Counted from the first letter of the stretch, positions 42,507 to 51,830 are shown. The stretch: DNA of 64,000 bases from QHCE01 sp038260095 (GCA_038260095.1 JBBSOC010000003.1:1-64000); one strand, 5' to 3'. The notes: generated by a model from the sequence alone, not told the origin. Translations and numbers: made by a program.

Positions 42507-42577
42507 GCATGCTTTCACCCGAAACGGCATACGCGGCGCTATCGGCTCAAGCTCACGAACTCACAGCAACGTTGTGC

Positions 42578-43321
42578 TTACTGGTGTGGAGACGACTCAG
42601 AAAGCCGATCGCTGCCCTGGTCAATGATCGGCCCTGCTTCATTGAGCTGCTCGCGTGCTACCACTTTGCCGCCATAATAGACTGTGAACGCGAACGCGGC
42701 TGCATATGGCGCCACGCCCAAAATCCGGGCGATGCCCAATCCTACGGTCAACCCCGACAGGTAGAGCCATAGCTGCACACCTCCGCGGAGAAAGAACACT
42801 CCGCACCACAGCACCGATAACCAGCTAAACGCCTTCAGCAAAGCTGGCCGGGATTGCCAATCAGCGAAACTGCCGGTCAATACTGACCAGGCATAGCCGA
42901 TCAGCGGGCGCCTCACCCCGACCGACACTGCAAACGCCGCCCCATACACAAAATTCGTGATGATGCCCGGCAGAAAGAAATCTTGTGCGCGGCCCGTCTT
43001 GGCCGCGATCAGCGCGGCAAGTCCTACGCCCAACAGCCCAGTGAGCGCATGGCGAGGTGAATCCCGCTGTAGTAGCCGGTAGGCAGCAATAAGTACTGCG
43101 GCGATAACTGCGGCCCAGATGGAGAACTTCAGCGACGTGAACACATAAGCCCCGACAAATACCACTACCGGAAGGCTGCTCTCGACCGTGCCTCGCACCC
43201 CACCAATCTGATCAGTGACAGCTTCTCGGAGCGAAGGCAGCGAAGGCTCGGTCACACTGGAAGGTTTCTCATCGAGTGGTCGCTGCGGTGCGGGATGGGA
43301 TGGTTGCACAGAGTTGGTCAC
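42578..43321 (-). CDS. DUF3159 membrane protein
   Basis: 247 aa with about six predicted membrane helices after a Pro-rich cytosolic start. LREAVTDQIGGVRGTVESSL, VFVGAYVF and RRPLIGYAWSVLTG are DUF3159 blocks; homologue of Rv2693c. Function unknown. It overlaps the OB-fold gene by 4 bp, an arrangement conserved in actinobacteria. Confidence 0.9.
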   Translation of the reverse strand: MTNSVQPSHPAPQRPLDEKPSSVTEPSLPSLREAVTDQIGGVRGTVESSLPVVVFVGAYVFTSLKFSIWAAVIAAVLIAAYRLLQRDSPRHALTGLLGVGLAALIAAKTGRAQDFFLPGIITNFVYGAAFAVSVGVRRPLIGYAWSVLTGSFADWQSRPALLKAFSWLSVLWCGVFFLRGGVQLWLYLSGLTVGLGIARILGVAPYAAAFAFTVYYGGKVVAREQLNEAGPIIDQGSDRLSESSPHQ

Positions 43322-43779
43322 GATCCGCTGGCCTCCAGCGCGTAGTTCGGGTTGTACATCACTCTACGACCTTCCCGCATCGCGATACGGCCGCGCACCC
43401 GCAGTTGCCTACCCGCCATGATTCCGAGGATCACCGCTCGCCCCAACCACACCAGCGTGACGCTGCCGCTGCCGTCAAACAGCTCAGCCTCCACAGTGGG
43501 GCTGCTCAGCAAGCCCCAACCCGGTATGTGCTGCACCGAACGGAGTCGGCCGTAAAGTTCAATCAGCTGGCCACGCAGACAACTATCTACCCGGGTGGCA
43601 CCCGACTCTGCGGCTGCCCGGCACAATTGCGCCGCTTCCAACTCATCATCGGAGGTCGTAATGCGGCGTAGTAGACTCAGAGGTCGCGCGGATTGGTGCT
43701 GTTCCACTGCGGTGTCCCCTGGCACATGCGTCTCGGCTGCAGCCGAGGATATTGTCGTCGTCGCCCATGCATCCAGCAT
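43318..43779 (-). CDS. OB-fold nucleic-acid-binding domain protein
   Basis: 153 aa from ATG 43779, preceded by ggaggaggagttc; the open frame upstream to 43881 is not supported. C-terminal OB fold: CLRGQLIELYGRLRSV, VEAELFDGSGSVTLVWLGR, RQLRVRGRIAMREGRRVMYN. Homologue of Rv2694c. The N-terminal 50 residues contain SLLRRITTSDDELEAAQL, a conserved helical lead. Role unknown, perhaps RNA or ssDNA binding. Confidence 0.87.
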   Translation of the reverse strand: MLDAWATTTISSAAAETHVPGDTAVEQHQSARPLSLLRRITTSDDELEAAQLCRAAAESGATRVDSCLRGQLIELYGRLRSVQHIPGWGLLSSPTVEAELFDGSGSVTLVWLGRAVILGIMAGRQLRVRGRIAMREGRRVMYNPNYALEASGS

Positions 43780-43916
43780 GAACTCCTCCTCCGCCTTGCC
43801 ATACTCGACCAGGCACCACCTCGCAACGAACGACCAACCCGCGCGACCTCTATCCTCAATGGCAGAGGGCTGTTTAGTCATGGCTCCCAGCCTTAAACTG
43901 TCAGTACGCTCTTACT

Positions 43917-44849
43917 CTAATGGGTTAGGGCGAGCTCATCCTCATTGAGGAAAGGTAAGCCACGGATCTCGATGGTCTCGTCGGCCACTGGGCCATATCG
44001 CTCACGATACGTGGCATCAGCGAGATACGACGAGCGTGCTGGAATTCGCTCGCGCGGCGGCCTAGATTCGCCAGCTAACCTCGTCTCGCGAGCTACCTGC
44101 GAGGCAACTCGCGCGATGGGCTGCTCGGGCGCCACCGGTTTGGTAGTGGCCGGCTCCGGCATGCGCATGGGTAGCGGGTCGCGTACTGGGCGTGGCTCGA
44201 TACCTCGTACCACAATAGTGTTACGCAGCACGTCGAGAAGAATTTTACTCGCTGCTGGATCGCTGGCTGCCGCTCCGGTAAACATCGCACGAATAAACCA
44301 ACGCGGCCCATCTATTCCGAGGAAGCGCACAAGTTGGCGACCATTTTGAGTCGGCAGGTTCGCTAGCAGCTCCAGGTCAAACTCCCCCTCGCATTCGCGT
44401 GGCGCGTAGTTTTCAGCTTCCAGCTTGATTCGTAAATCATGTCGGATGTCATCCCATGCCCCATCCTCGCGGGGTGCGGCGAACGGTATGACCTGCAGCG
44501 CACTGTTGCCCTGCACTAAAACGATTGCGCTGATGTGGTCATCTTCCACCTGCGGGTGGATATTTACACCGGGCAGTACTGGGACCCGAAGTGCGCCAAG
44601 GTCGACGCGGGTCAGGTTATCTATGGGGAGCGCGCCTGAGTCGAATGGACCGCTGGTCGAAACAGAAAGAGGCGCCAACTCATCATCTGAGATCAAGCTC
44701 CGCGACGCGGAGGCTGATGTCACATCATCTCTAGCAGGTGCATTGTTTGCTTCCAGGTAGTTTCCGGTGGGGTCATCAAGGCCATCAAAGCCGCGATCAG
44801 CTCGCTCGGCCTCAATACGGGCATGTCTACCCCCTCCTCGACGAAACAT
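43917..44849 (-). CDS. DUF3710 protein
   Basis: 310 aa, homologue of Rv2696c. An acidic, variable N-terminal 80 residues leads into the domain: NLTRVDLGALRVPVLPGVNI, VLVQGNSALQVIPFAAPRED, LPTQNGRQLVRFLGIDGPRW, with a Pro/Arg-rich tail. Cytosolic, no catalytic motif. Its place between the OB-fold gene and dut is constant across Mycobacteriales. Confidence 0.9.
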   Translation of the reverse strand: MFRRGGGRHARIEAERADRGFDGLDDPTGNYLEANNAPARDDVTSASASRSLISDDELAPLSVSTSGPFDSGALPIDNLTRVDLGALRVPVLPGVNIHPQVEDDHISAIVLVQGNSALQVIPFAAPREDGAWDDIRHDLRIKLEAENYAPRECEGEFDLELLANLPTQNGRQLVRFLGIDGPRWFIRAMFTGAAASDPAASKILLDVLRNTIVVRGIEPRPVRDPLPMRMPEPATTKPVAPEQPIARVASQVARETRLAGESRPPRERIPARSSYLADATYRERYGPVADETIEIRGLPFLNEDELALTH

Positions 44850-45009
44850 CGTTTGCTCTTCTCCCTTCGGCTGACTGTTCAGTCAACCATGCCGGCACCC
44901 CCATTGTGGCTGCCGGGGCTCTGGTTGGCAAACACACCAGCGCTACTCCAACGGCTACTCATGAGCGGCACCGTGTCGTTCTTGCAGCTCATTACTGCCC
45001 ACTCATGTA

Positions 45010-45456
45010 TCAGTGAACGCCGGTAGAACCATGTCCGCCGGTACCTCGGGTTGATTCGGGTAGCTGGTCCACCGGCATAAATTCCGCGTGCGCTACCGAT
45101 TGGATCACTAGCTGCGCGATCCGGTCGCCACGCGCGATGTGCACAACAGTTCGCGGATCAAGGTTGATCAGGTTCACCAAAACCTCGCCCCGATAACCGG
45201 CATCGATTGTACCTGGTGCGTTCACCATGGAGATACCGCAACGAGCCGCCAACCCTGAGCGAGGGTGAACAAAGGCGGCATAGCCCATCGGAACCGCTAT
45301 CGCTATGCCAGTAGGCACTAGCGCGCGCTCTCCAGGGTGAAGTGTGAGATTCTTTACAGATATTAAATCAGCACCAGCGTCGTCGGCATGTGCATAGGTT
45401 GGCAATGGCAGTTCTGGATCTAGTTGCTTGATCAGCACCGAAATGTGTTGCGTCAT
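45010..45456 (-). CDS. dut: dUTP diphosphatase
   Basis: 148 aa trimeric dUTPase. Motif 1 DDAGADLISV, motif 2 PRSGLAARCGI, motif 3 APGTIDAGYRGEVLVNLIN, motif 4 RGDRIAQLVIQ, motif 5 RGTGGHGSTGVH (the usual RGDGGHGSSG with D replaced by T). It hydrolyses dUTP to dUMP. The C-terminus is a few residues shorter than mycobacterial Dut. Confidence 0.97.
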   Translation of the reverse strand: MTQHISVLIKQLDPELPLPTYAHADDAGADLISVKNLTLHPGERALVPTGIAIAVPMGYAAFVHPRSGLAARCGISMVNAPGTIDAGYRGEVLVNLINLDPRTVVHIARGDRIAQLVIQSVAHAEFMPVDQLPESTRGTGGHGSTGVH

Positions 45457-45521
45457 GGCAGCACACTAGCCACTCGCCAGCTACCTATCGCTGCCTGTCT
45501 CGATAGCCATACGCTCATATC

Positions 45522-46034
45522 ATGACGTCACTAATTCCCAGCGCACGGCAACTACGCCCAAATCCCACAGGAGATTACGACCTCTTTGCTGAGCGCTGGC
45601 GCGCACCCTGGTGGTATTGGTTAGCAGGGCTGATTCTGGCGGCGGCCGTGGCAGCCGCCGTACACCTTGGCTATCCTGGCCTACGCGCCGTTGTTCCTTA
45701 CGCGGTGACGGTGCCGTTTGTGATCGGATTGCTATGGTGGCTCAGCCGAGTTGAAATTCGGATCACTGTTAAGGCTTTATACGTCGATGACGCGTGGCTG
45801 GCGCGGGAGTTCATCGCTGACGCGATGCCGCTGTCACGCGAGGCATACCGAGCTGCACTCGGTCCAGGCTTTGACCCGCTCGCGTTTGTAGTGCGACGAC
45901 CTTGGATCACGAAAGCAGTGCTCATAACGCTGCGTGATCCAGACGACCCCACGCCGTACTGGATCATCAGTAGCCGACGTCCCGCCGCCCTTGCCGCCGC
46001 GCTGAGCAGCAAGGGCGGAGCTTCCATAAAGTAG
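45522..46034 (+). CDS. DUF3093 membrane protein
   Basis: 170 aa, homologue of Rv2698. Two membrane helices (WYWLAGLILAAAVAAAVHLG; AVVPYAVTVPFVIGLLWWL), then a PH-like beta domain (RITVKALYVDDAWLAREFI) and the typical FVVRRPWITKAVLITLRDPD and PYWIISSRRP. Divergent from dut across 65 bp. Function unknown. Confidence 0.9.
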   Translation: MTSLIPSARQLRPNPTGDYDLFAERWRAPWWYWLAGLILAAAVAAAVHLGYPGLRAVVPYAVTVPFVIGLLWWLSRVEIRITVKALYVDDAWLAREFIADAMPLSREAYRAALGPGFDPLAFVVRRPWITKAVLITLRDPDDPTPYWIISSRRPAALAAALSSKGGASIK

Positions 46035-46067
46035 TGCTCTCTATTGAACGTGGAGCCGCCGCTCCCG

Positions 46068-46367
46068 TCAGGCGCATTCGGTGCATATCCACTGGCCCCC
46101 ACGTTCCCCGGCTAGTTGACTGCGATGGTGCACCAGAAAACAGCTGGAACAACGGAACTCGTCGTTTTGCATCGGTAGTACTTTAATAGTGAGCTCTTCG
46201 CCTGACAGATCTGCTCCAGGAAGCTCGAAACCTTCGGCTACTTCAGCCTCATCGACATCTACGCTGCCAGACTGTGCTTCAGTACGCCGAGCTTTGAGTT
46301 CCTCGAGACTGTCCTCTCCCAGGTCAGAGTCGTCGGTGCGACGCGGTGCGTCGTAATCGGTGGCCAT
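46068..46367 (-). CDS. DUF4193 zinc-ribbon protein
   Basis: 99 aa, homologue of Rv2699c. Acidic N-terminal two-thirds and a C-terminal zinc ribbon with CSSCFLVHHRSQLA and ICTECA. Highly conserved in actinobacteria and placed next to dut and sigA; possibly transcription-related, no known function. Confidence 0.92.
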   Translation of the reverse strand: MATDYDAPRRTDDSDLGEDSLEELKARRTEAQSGSVDVDEAEVAEGFELPGADLSGEELTIKVLPMQNDEFRCSSCFLVHHRSQLAGERGGQWICTECA

Positions 46368-46562
46368 GCTGGTTTATCTCCTACGCAAGATTTTTTTGAC
46401 CACATAGTTCGTGATATTAGTGTGGGCGCGAAACCTTACCGCTTCGCAGTAAGTCATACACATTCGGCACCGTAAGTGTTCCCGTTGTGACGCAATCGAA
46501 CCTATTTCCATAACCGCTAAGCTGCTAAACATGTAACGCAGATGGCGCTAGAGGAGTAACGG

Positions 46563-47078
46563 ATGACGTTAAGCAGAGCTCGCGCTCTAGGAGTGCTGGG
46601 CATCATGGCTCTGGTGGCGGTCATCGCCGTAGCGTGGACCATAACGCGGGATCACCATGGCAGCTCGGCTGCGGGAAAGCAAGCCTGCACAGCGACGGCG
46701 GTGGTCACTAAGATTCCACAGCCCAATGAGGTACAGCTGCGGATCCTGAACGCCACGAACAAGCCGGGCCTTGCCACGGCCATCGCCAATCAGTTCAAAG
46801 CGCGCGGATTCAACGTGTTAGAGGTTGGCAACTCTTCCGACGCCCCTACTGGCACGGCCGAAGTGCAATTCGGTCCCAAAGCTGTTGGAGCAGCCCATCT
46901 AGTTCGGGCGCAGGTACCACAAGCTCAACCGATTGCCGACAATCGGAAAGACGACGTGGTGGTGCTGGTACTCGGGCCAGAGCTCGTTGAGCTTACGCCA
47001 AAGGCGAGTGTGGGTAGCACAATTAAGGCTCTGGGCGAGCCAGTGCGGCCTAAGCCAACGTGCGAGAAGAACACCTGA
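46563..47078 (+). CDS. cei: LytR_C-domain cell-envelope integrity protein (Cei-like)
   Basis: 171 aa. One N-terminal membrane helix (GVLGIMALVAVIAVAWTI) and an extracytoplasmic LytR C-terminal domain (EVQLRILNATNKPGLATAIA, FNVLEVGNSSD). Position and orientation equal Rv2700 (Cei), needed in M. tuberculosis for envelope integrity and virulence. aggagtaacgg is a good ribosome-binding site. Confidence 0.9.
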   Translation: MTLSRARALGVLGIMALVAVIAVAWTITRDHHGSSAAGKQACTATAVVTKIPQPNEVQLRILNATNKPGLATAIANQFKARGFNVLEVGNSSDAPTGTAEVQFGPKAVGAAHLVRAQVPQAQPIADNRKDDVVVLVLGPELVELTPKASVGSTIKALGEPVRPKPTCEKNT

Positions 47079-47080
47079 TA

Positions 47081-47875
47081 CTACGCCAGCGGGTCATGGT
47101 CGGCACCTAGCTGTGCCAGAACATCGTGTAGCTGGGCGTGAATACCCTCCCCCGCCGCCAGCGTCATTGTGGAATTCTGTACGGCTCCGCGCAGCCCCGT
47201 GACCCGCCCTCCGGCTTCATTGACGATGAGACTTCCGGCAGCAAAGTCCCACGACTGGCACCCTTGTTCGTAGTAGCCATCCAAGCGGCCTTCGGCCACG
47301 TAACATAAATCCAGAGAGCAAACGCCGGTGCGCCGGATGTCGCGCACCTGGGGTAGTAGCGCCGCAACCGTTTGCCCTTGGTGGAGGCGGCGTTTGGCGT
47401 CGTAGCTAAATCCAGTAGCGATCAGAGATTGGGCCAGCTCCGTTTGATGCGAACACGCCAGTCGATTCCCATCACGCCACGCACCTTTACCTGCGACTGC
47501 GTGCCACTGTTCTCCTGTAGCCGGGTTACGCACGACACCTACCGCGGGCTCACCGTCTATTTCGACCGCAATGGAAACCGCGTAGTGGGGGTGGCCGTAC
47601 AGGTAATTTACGGTGCCATCGATAGGGTCGATTACCCAGCGCACGCCACTGCGCGACGGCCGTTGGCCACCCTCCTCACCGAGCACCCCGTCGTCGGGGC
47701 GTGCCGCGACGATCCCAGCAATAATCAGCTGCTCAACCGCCCGATCCGCCGCTGTTACTACATCAGTGGGGGTGGTTTTAGTGTCAACACCATGTCGCGC
47801 ATGCTGTCGAGCCGTCAGCGCGAGGGCTCCTGCCTCGCGGGCAAGCTGACTGGCCAGGGATAACAATTCACACAT
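47081..47875 (-). CDS. suhB: SuhB-type inositol monophosphatase
   Basis: 264 aa. EEGGQ near residue 68, WVIDPIDGTVNYLYGHPHY at 80-98, SWDFAAGSLIVNEAGG near the C-terminus: complete metal-binding set of the IMPase family. Homologue of Rv2701c. In Mycobacteriales such enzymes feed myo-inositol into phosphatidylinositol and mycothiol. It converges on cei and diverges from sigA; the ppgK gene usual between suhB and sigA is absent. Confidence 0.9.
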   Translation of the reverse strand: MCELLSLASQLAREAGALALTARQHARHGVDTKTTPTDVVTAADRAVEQLIIAGIVAARPDDGVLGEEGGQRPSRSGVRWVIDPIDGTVNYLYGHPHYAVSIAVEIDGEPAVGVVRNPATGEQWHAVAGKGAWRDGNRLACSHQTELAQSLIATGFSYDAKRRLHQGQTVAALLPQVRDIRRTGVCSLDLCYVAEGRLDGYYEQGCQSWDFAAGSLIVNEAGGRVTGLRGAVQNSTMTLAAGEGIHAQLHDVLAQLGADHDPLA

Positions 47876-47925
47876 TTTTTCCGTCTCAACAGTTGACTTT
47901 TGGCTGATTAGTAGGTTGGTGCGCC

Positions 47926-47953
47926 GTACCGCAGAAAATCACAGCGGTACAAT
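47926..47953 (+). promoter_or_regulatory. Candidate sigA promoter with overlapping stem-loop
   Basis: TACAAT at 47948-47953 is a good -10 hexamer about 96 bp upstream of the sigA GTG; no clear -35 at 17 bp. A perfect 7-bp inverted repeat gtaccgc (47926-47932) / gcggtac (47944-47950) overlaps the hexamer, and could be an operator or recognition site. Confidence 0.4.
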
Positions 47954-48048
47954 TGGGGCGACATCACTACGCCATTGCAAGGCATTGCGAGTTTTGCCTG
48001 CTTGTCGGTCGTATTAATCGCCGCAATACCTATTGGAGAAGGTCGTTC

Positions 48049-49545
48049 GTGACAGCCGCTGACCACACCCATACTGGGTCTGACGCCATTCGTTACATCG
48101 TCGACTCATTGGCTAGCCACGCTCAGCCTACCGGCACTCTTTCGGCCACCAAGGTAGCGACCGTGCTTGGCGAAGCAAATATGACGCCTGCTCAGGGCAA
48201 GAAAGTGCTCAAGCAGCTTGCGGCTTCAGGCGTCACACTTTCGGTTGACGATTCTGGTGCCGCCAAACCACGCAAACGGGTGCTTGCATCCAACGCCACT
48301 GTCACACCAGCATCGCAAGCCACCACAGTGAGTGCAATCCCAGCAACGAAAACCACCCCATCAAAAAGGGCAGGCAAGAAAACCAGCGATAAAGCGGCCG
48401 TGGGCAAGAGTAAGGAAAAGGGTAAAGCCGGTATTGAAGCTGGCGTGAACATCGGCGACCCTACAGATTCTGGACCCTCTGACGCCGAAATCGCCGCAGG
48501 CGCTGTGCCTGCGGAAGGTCTGGCGGTGGACGAGGAAATCGAACTTGCCGACAGCGAGGACTTTGACTGGGACGACGAAGATTCCGAGGCACTACGCCAG
48601 GCCCGCAAAGACGCCGAGCTCACCGCGTCCGCCGATTCGGTACGCGCGTATCTCAAGCAGATTGGCAAGGTACCGCTACTCAACGCCGAAGAGGAGGTTG
48701 AGCTGGCCAAACGGATCGAGGCTGGGCTGTATGCCGCAGAACAGCTTAGGCTCGCCGAGGACGACGGCGTCGAGCTGGAAGTGCAGTTGTGGCGCGACCT
48801 CAACTGGGTAATGCGCGACGGTGAGCGAGCCAAGAACCACCTGCTTGAGGCCAACCTCCGTCTGGTGGTAAGCCTCGCAAAGCGCTACACCGGGCGCGGC
48901 ATGGCGTTCCTGGACCTGATCCAGGAGGGCAACCTCGGTCTGATCCGCGCCGTCGAGAAATTCGACTACACCAAGGGCTACAAGTTCTCCACCTACGCCA
49001 CGTGGTGGATTCGCCAGGCCATTACACGTGCCATGGCCGATCAGGCCCGTACCATCCGCATCCCGGTGCATATGGTGGAGGTCATCAACAAGCTGGGGCG
49101 CATCCAGCGCGAACTGCTGCAGGATCTGGGCCGCGAGCCTACCCCCGAAGAGCTGGCCAAGGAGATGGACATCTCCCCAGAGAAGGTGCTGGAGATTCAG
49201 CAGTATGCCCGCGAGCCGATCTCTCTCGACCAGACGATTGGTGATGAGGGCGACTCTCAACTGGGTGACTTCATCGAGGACTCTGAGGCCGTGGTGGCTG
49301 TGGATGCGGTGTCGTTCACGCTGCTGCAAGACCAGCTGCAGTCGGTGCTACAGACGCTGTCTGAGCGCGAGGCCGGAGTAGTGCGGCTACGGTTTGGGCT
49401 CGCCGACGGGCAACCCCGCACGTTGGACGAGATCGGCCAAGTCTATGGGGTCACCCGGGAGCGGATTCGGCAGATCGAATCTAAAACCATGAGCAAGCTT
49501 CGTCACCCATCGCGGTCACAGGTGCTGCGCGACTACTTGGATTAG
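48049..49545 (+). CDS. sigA: Principal RNA polymerase sigma factor SigA/HrdB
   Basis: 498 aa from GTG 48049, with ggagaagg upstream; the open frame before it is not protein-like. Region 1.1 is long and alternates Lys- and Asp/Glu-rich segments, as in actinobacterial HrdB. Region 1.2-2 contains SVRAYLKQIGKVPLLNAEEE, LRLVVSLAKRYTGRGMAFLD and LIQEGNLGLIRAVEKFDYTK, region 2.4 KFSTYATWWIRQAITRA, region 4.2 GVTRERIRQIESKTMSKL. Recognises TTGACA/TATAAT-type promoters with RbpA. Confidence 0.98.
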   Translation: MTAADHTHTGSDAIRYIVDSLASHAQPTGTLSATKVATVLGEANMTPAQGKKVLKQLAASGVTLSVDDSGAAKPRKRVLASNATVTPASQATTVSAIPATKTTPSKRAGKKTSDKAAVGKSKEKGKAGIEAGVNIGDPTDSGPSDAEIAAGAVPAEGLAVDEEIELADSEDFDWDDEDSEALRQARKDAELTASADSVRAYLKQIGKVPLLNAEEEVELAKRIEAGLYAAEQLRLAEDDGVELEVQLWRDLNWVMRDGERAKNHLLEANLRLVVSLAKRYTGRGMAFLDLIQEGNLGLIRAVEKFDYTKGYKFSTYATWWIRQAITRAMADQARTIRIPVHMVEVINKLGRIQRELLQDLGREPTPEELAKEMDISPEKVLEIQQYAREPISLDQTIGDEGDSQLGDFIEDSEAVVAVDAVSFTLLQDQLQSVLQTLSEREAGVVRLRFGLADGQPRTLDEIGQVYGVTRERIRQIESKTMSKLRHPSRSQVLRDYLD

Positions 49546-49602
49546 GCAGCGGGATTCGACAACAATGCCCTAGAAATCGTTGCTGGTACGTAGGCTGGGC
49601 AG

Positions 49603-50618
49603 ATGTCTGCGTCCAGCCACAGTGAGCCATATATGCCCGTCCCCAATTTCCGTCTCCGGCAAGCAGCACGCGAGACCGCAGCGGCGCTCGCGGATCCAAC
49701 GACTCCGGTGCGAGCTCTGGCTGCCGTGCCCACCGTTGCCGCACGGCTGGGAATCGACTCGACGCGTATACATCCCAAGGCTCAAAGGTACGCGGTGGGC
49801 GCAGCAGTCACGGGTATGTTCATGAGTGAGCTGCTAGAAGGAGACGGTAGAGATTCCCGGTTCCGCAGCTTGCCTCGCAGCTGGTACTCCCGGCTCCATC
49901 CGAGGCGGGATCCCTACACGCTGTTCATCTACGACATGTGGGCGGCATCTAAGAACGCGAAACACCGGCTCGTGGGACGTGGTTCGCGCCGCCGGGAGCG
50001 GGTGCGATGGCTGGCGAGCGAGTATGATCGTCTCACCCTGGAAAGTTCAGCACCCCTACATACAAACGAGCCAGTTCTCACCGAGGAGATATTCAAAAGT
50101 TCTGAGGGGCCGTACGAAATGGCGAACTTCGTACTGTACGTCGCCTATGTGTGCTCACAGCACCCCGATCTGAAGGATGCCTCAGCACAGGCATGGCGTG
50201 ATATTGCGTTCGATAACGCCAATCGTGTCGTGATAGGAAGAGCAGCGTCGAACGTAGCAGCCTTCGCCAGCAGGCCCCTGTACAAAGTGGATTGCGCCCG
50301 CATGAGGTTGCGGCGCCGTGGCGAAACCTACGTGCTCGACACCGACGGGCAGTTCTCCCACCAACCTTTAGGCGACGATCCCCCCCCTTCTCTCCTACCC
50401 TGAAGTGTCTTGTGCACTTGGCGAAAAAGGAGCCGGAAGATTCCCACACCGCGTTGCAGAACTTTGTCTACGCGAGCATCAACGCCGCGCATCAACAGGG
50501 GCTCTTCGACGGACAGACGGCGCAGAAAGTCTGGGACCAACGTGTGCGGGACGGTTGGCAGGCCGGGAAGCACGCCTGGCGAAGGCCTAAGGAGGGAACT
50601 CGCCCGACCGGCCTGTAG
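49603..50618 (+). pseudogene. Unknown gene interrupted at a C8 tract
   Basis: From ATG 49603 (or Met11 at 49633) 266 residues are read to a TGA at 50401-50403, just after eight Cs (50380-50387). One extra C would give DPPPFSPTLKCLVHLAKKEP, then TALQNFVYASINAAHQQGLF and QTAQKVWDQRVRDGWQ, ending at TAG 50616-50618: about 338 aa in total. That downstream segment is clearly protein-like and no start of its own is evident except GTG 50418. No family recognised; SWYSRLHPRRDPYTLFIYDM and YEMANFVLYVAYVCSQHPDL suggest a soluble helical enzyme or phage-related protein. Frameshift, phase switch or sequencing error in the homopolymer. Confidence 0.6.
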
Positions 50619-50704
50619 CAGTAGGGCTGCCAAAACCAGTCACTAGCCCCCTCGCTCACGTCGCCACTCTCGACGTAAAGTCATTAGAGCACTAAGCTAG
50701 TGAC

Positions 50705-51013
50705 ATGACCTCAGTGACAGTGACTGTATCGGATCTCATCCACCACACAAAGCGAGTCTTCGAGCAACTGAAAACCGAAGACCGGCTTGTGATCATGCGC
50801 AACGGCGAAGTGGCGGGCATACTTACCGCGCCTGACCCCGATGACGTGCTGCTGGACAAGATGGCAGCAGCAGGCGAGGTTCCGGTTGATTGGCGGGAGC
50901 GGCAGGCGCGCCTGCGAGAGCTACTTTCGGCGGGCCCTCTACTCCCAGCCGAGCCGGGGAAGCCTTCGCTGTCAGAGACCTTGACCGCGATGCGGGACGA
51001 GGAAACCCGGTGA
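50705..51013 (+). CDS. vapB: VapB/Phd-type antitoxin
   Basis: 102 aa. VTVSDLIHHTKRVFEQLKTE and LVIMRNGEVAGILTAPD are a diverged Phd fold; the C-terminus KPSLSETLTAMRDEETR parallels the vapB at 6493 and is the toxin-binding tail. GTGA overlap with vapC. The short symmetry cacta-agc-tagtg at 50690-50702, directly before the start, may be the operator; no ribosome-binding site is visible. Confidence 0.85.
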   Translation: MTSVTVTVSDLIHHTKRVFEQLKTEDRLVIMRNGEVAGILTAPDPDDVLLDKMAAAGEVPVDWRERQARLRELLSAGPLLPAEPGKPSLSETLTAMRDEETR

Positions 51014-51408
51014 TATATCTCGACTCGTGTGCCCTGGTCAAACTCCTTCGATCCGAGGACTACAGTGCGGATATCGCAACGCATGTCAGCTCGGCAACCA
51101 CTGCGCTGATCTCTAGTGAACTAGCACGAACCGAAGTACACCGAGCCCTATGGCGAAATCAAGAACCACAATCCGTGCACGAAACAGCAGATACGCTGTT
51201 GACGCACATAGCAACACTTCCGCTAGCAGCGATCATCGACGATGCCAGTAGGCTCCCTCAGCAGCATCTGAGAAGCCTCGACGCACTGCACCTAGCCACG
51301 GCGCTGCGCCTAGGCGATGCCGTGCATCAGTTCATCACGTACGATCAGCGACTGGCGCAGGCAGCCCACGAGTCAAACCTTAAGGTGCTTTCCCCTGGCG
51401 CGGATTAG
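51010..51408 (+). CDS. vapC: VapC-type PIN toxin
   Basis: 132 aa from GTG 51010 (the longer frame from 50890 is antitoxin read out of frame). VIYLDSCALVKLLRSEDY, SSELARTEVHRALW, SLDALHLATALRLGD and FITYDQRLAQAA give all four acidic positions. Third member of the subfamily found at 6101 and 33366. Confidence 0.9.
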   Translation: MIYLDSCALVKLLRSEDYSADIATHVSSATTALISSELARTEVHRALWRNQEPQSVHETADTLLTHIATLPLAAIIDDASRLPQQHLRSLDALHLATALRLGDAVHQFITYDQRLAQAAHESNLKVLSPGAD

Positions 51409-51424
51409 CGGTTACTATACCGAC

Positions 51425-51830
51425 GTGCGCATAAGCCTCAAGCCATCCGAAGGCGCCTTCCACGGCTTCTTCATGTCAGGCCGCAAACAACCTGGTTAAA
51501 GGAGCTGCTGTCCTTAACGAGTTCGCCAACGACTCCCCCGATTATGCCCGCATATCGCGGCGTCTGGTGGATATCGAGCACGAGACCGACGATGTCACCC
51601 GCGCCATATTGAGCAAGCCCGCCGATCGGTGGCCTGGTCGGCGCCGCGCTCGCCGCGGCCGCAAGCGTGCACTGGGCAAGCATCACCGAGAAGGTGATCG
51701 TCCCGATGATCGCGTCGCCACTGATCGGTTTCGTGCTGGCGTACTTGCTGATGATCGCAATCCTGTGGATTTTCCGGCACCGCAATCCCGAGAAGCTCTC
51801 GAAGGGGTTCCGCTGGGCGCAGATCGGGCC
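51425..51830 (+). pseudogene. Fused remnant of a DUF47 accessory gene and a Pit phosphate transporter
   Basis: GTG 51425 begins VRISLKPSEGAFHGFFMSG, the start of a DUF47/PhoU-like protein; after a one-base shift near 51480 it goes on as AANNLVKGAAVLNEFANDSP and RRLVDIEHETDDVTRAILSK. At about 51615 it jumps into the interior of a Pit phosphate permease (PPIGGLVGAALAAAASVHWA; EKVIVPMIASPLIGFVLAYL; LMIAILWIFRHRNPEKLSKG; FRWAQIG) and is lost after 51830. Internal deletion has fused two neighbouring genes; neither part can work. Confidence 0.75.
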
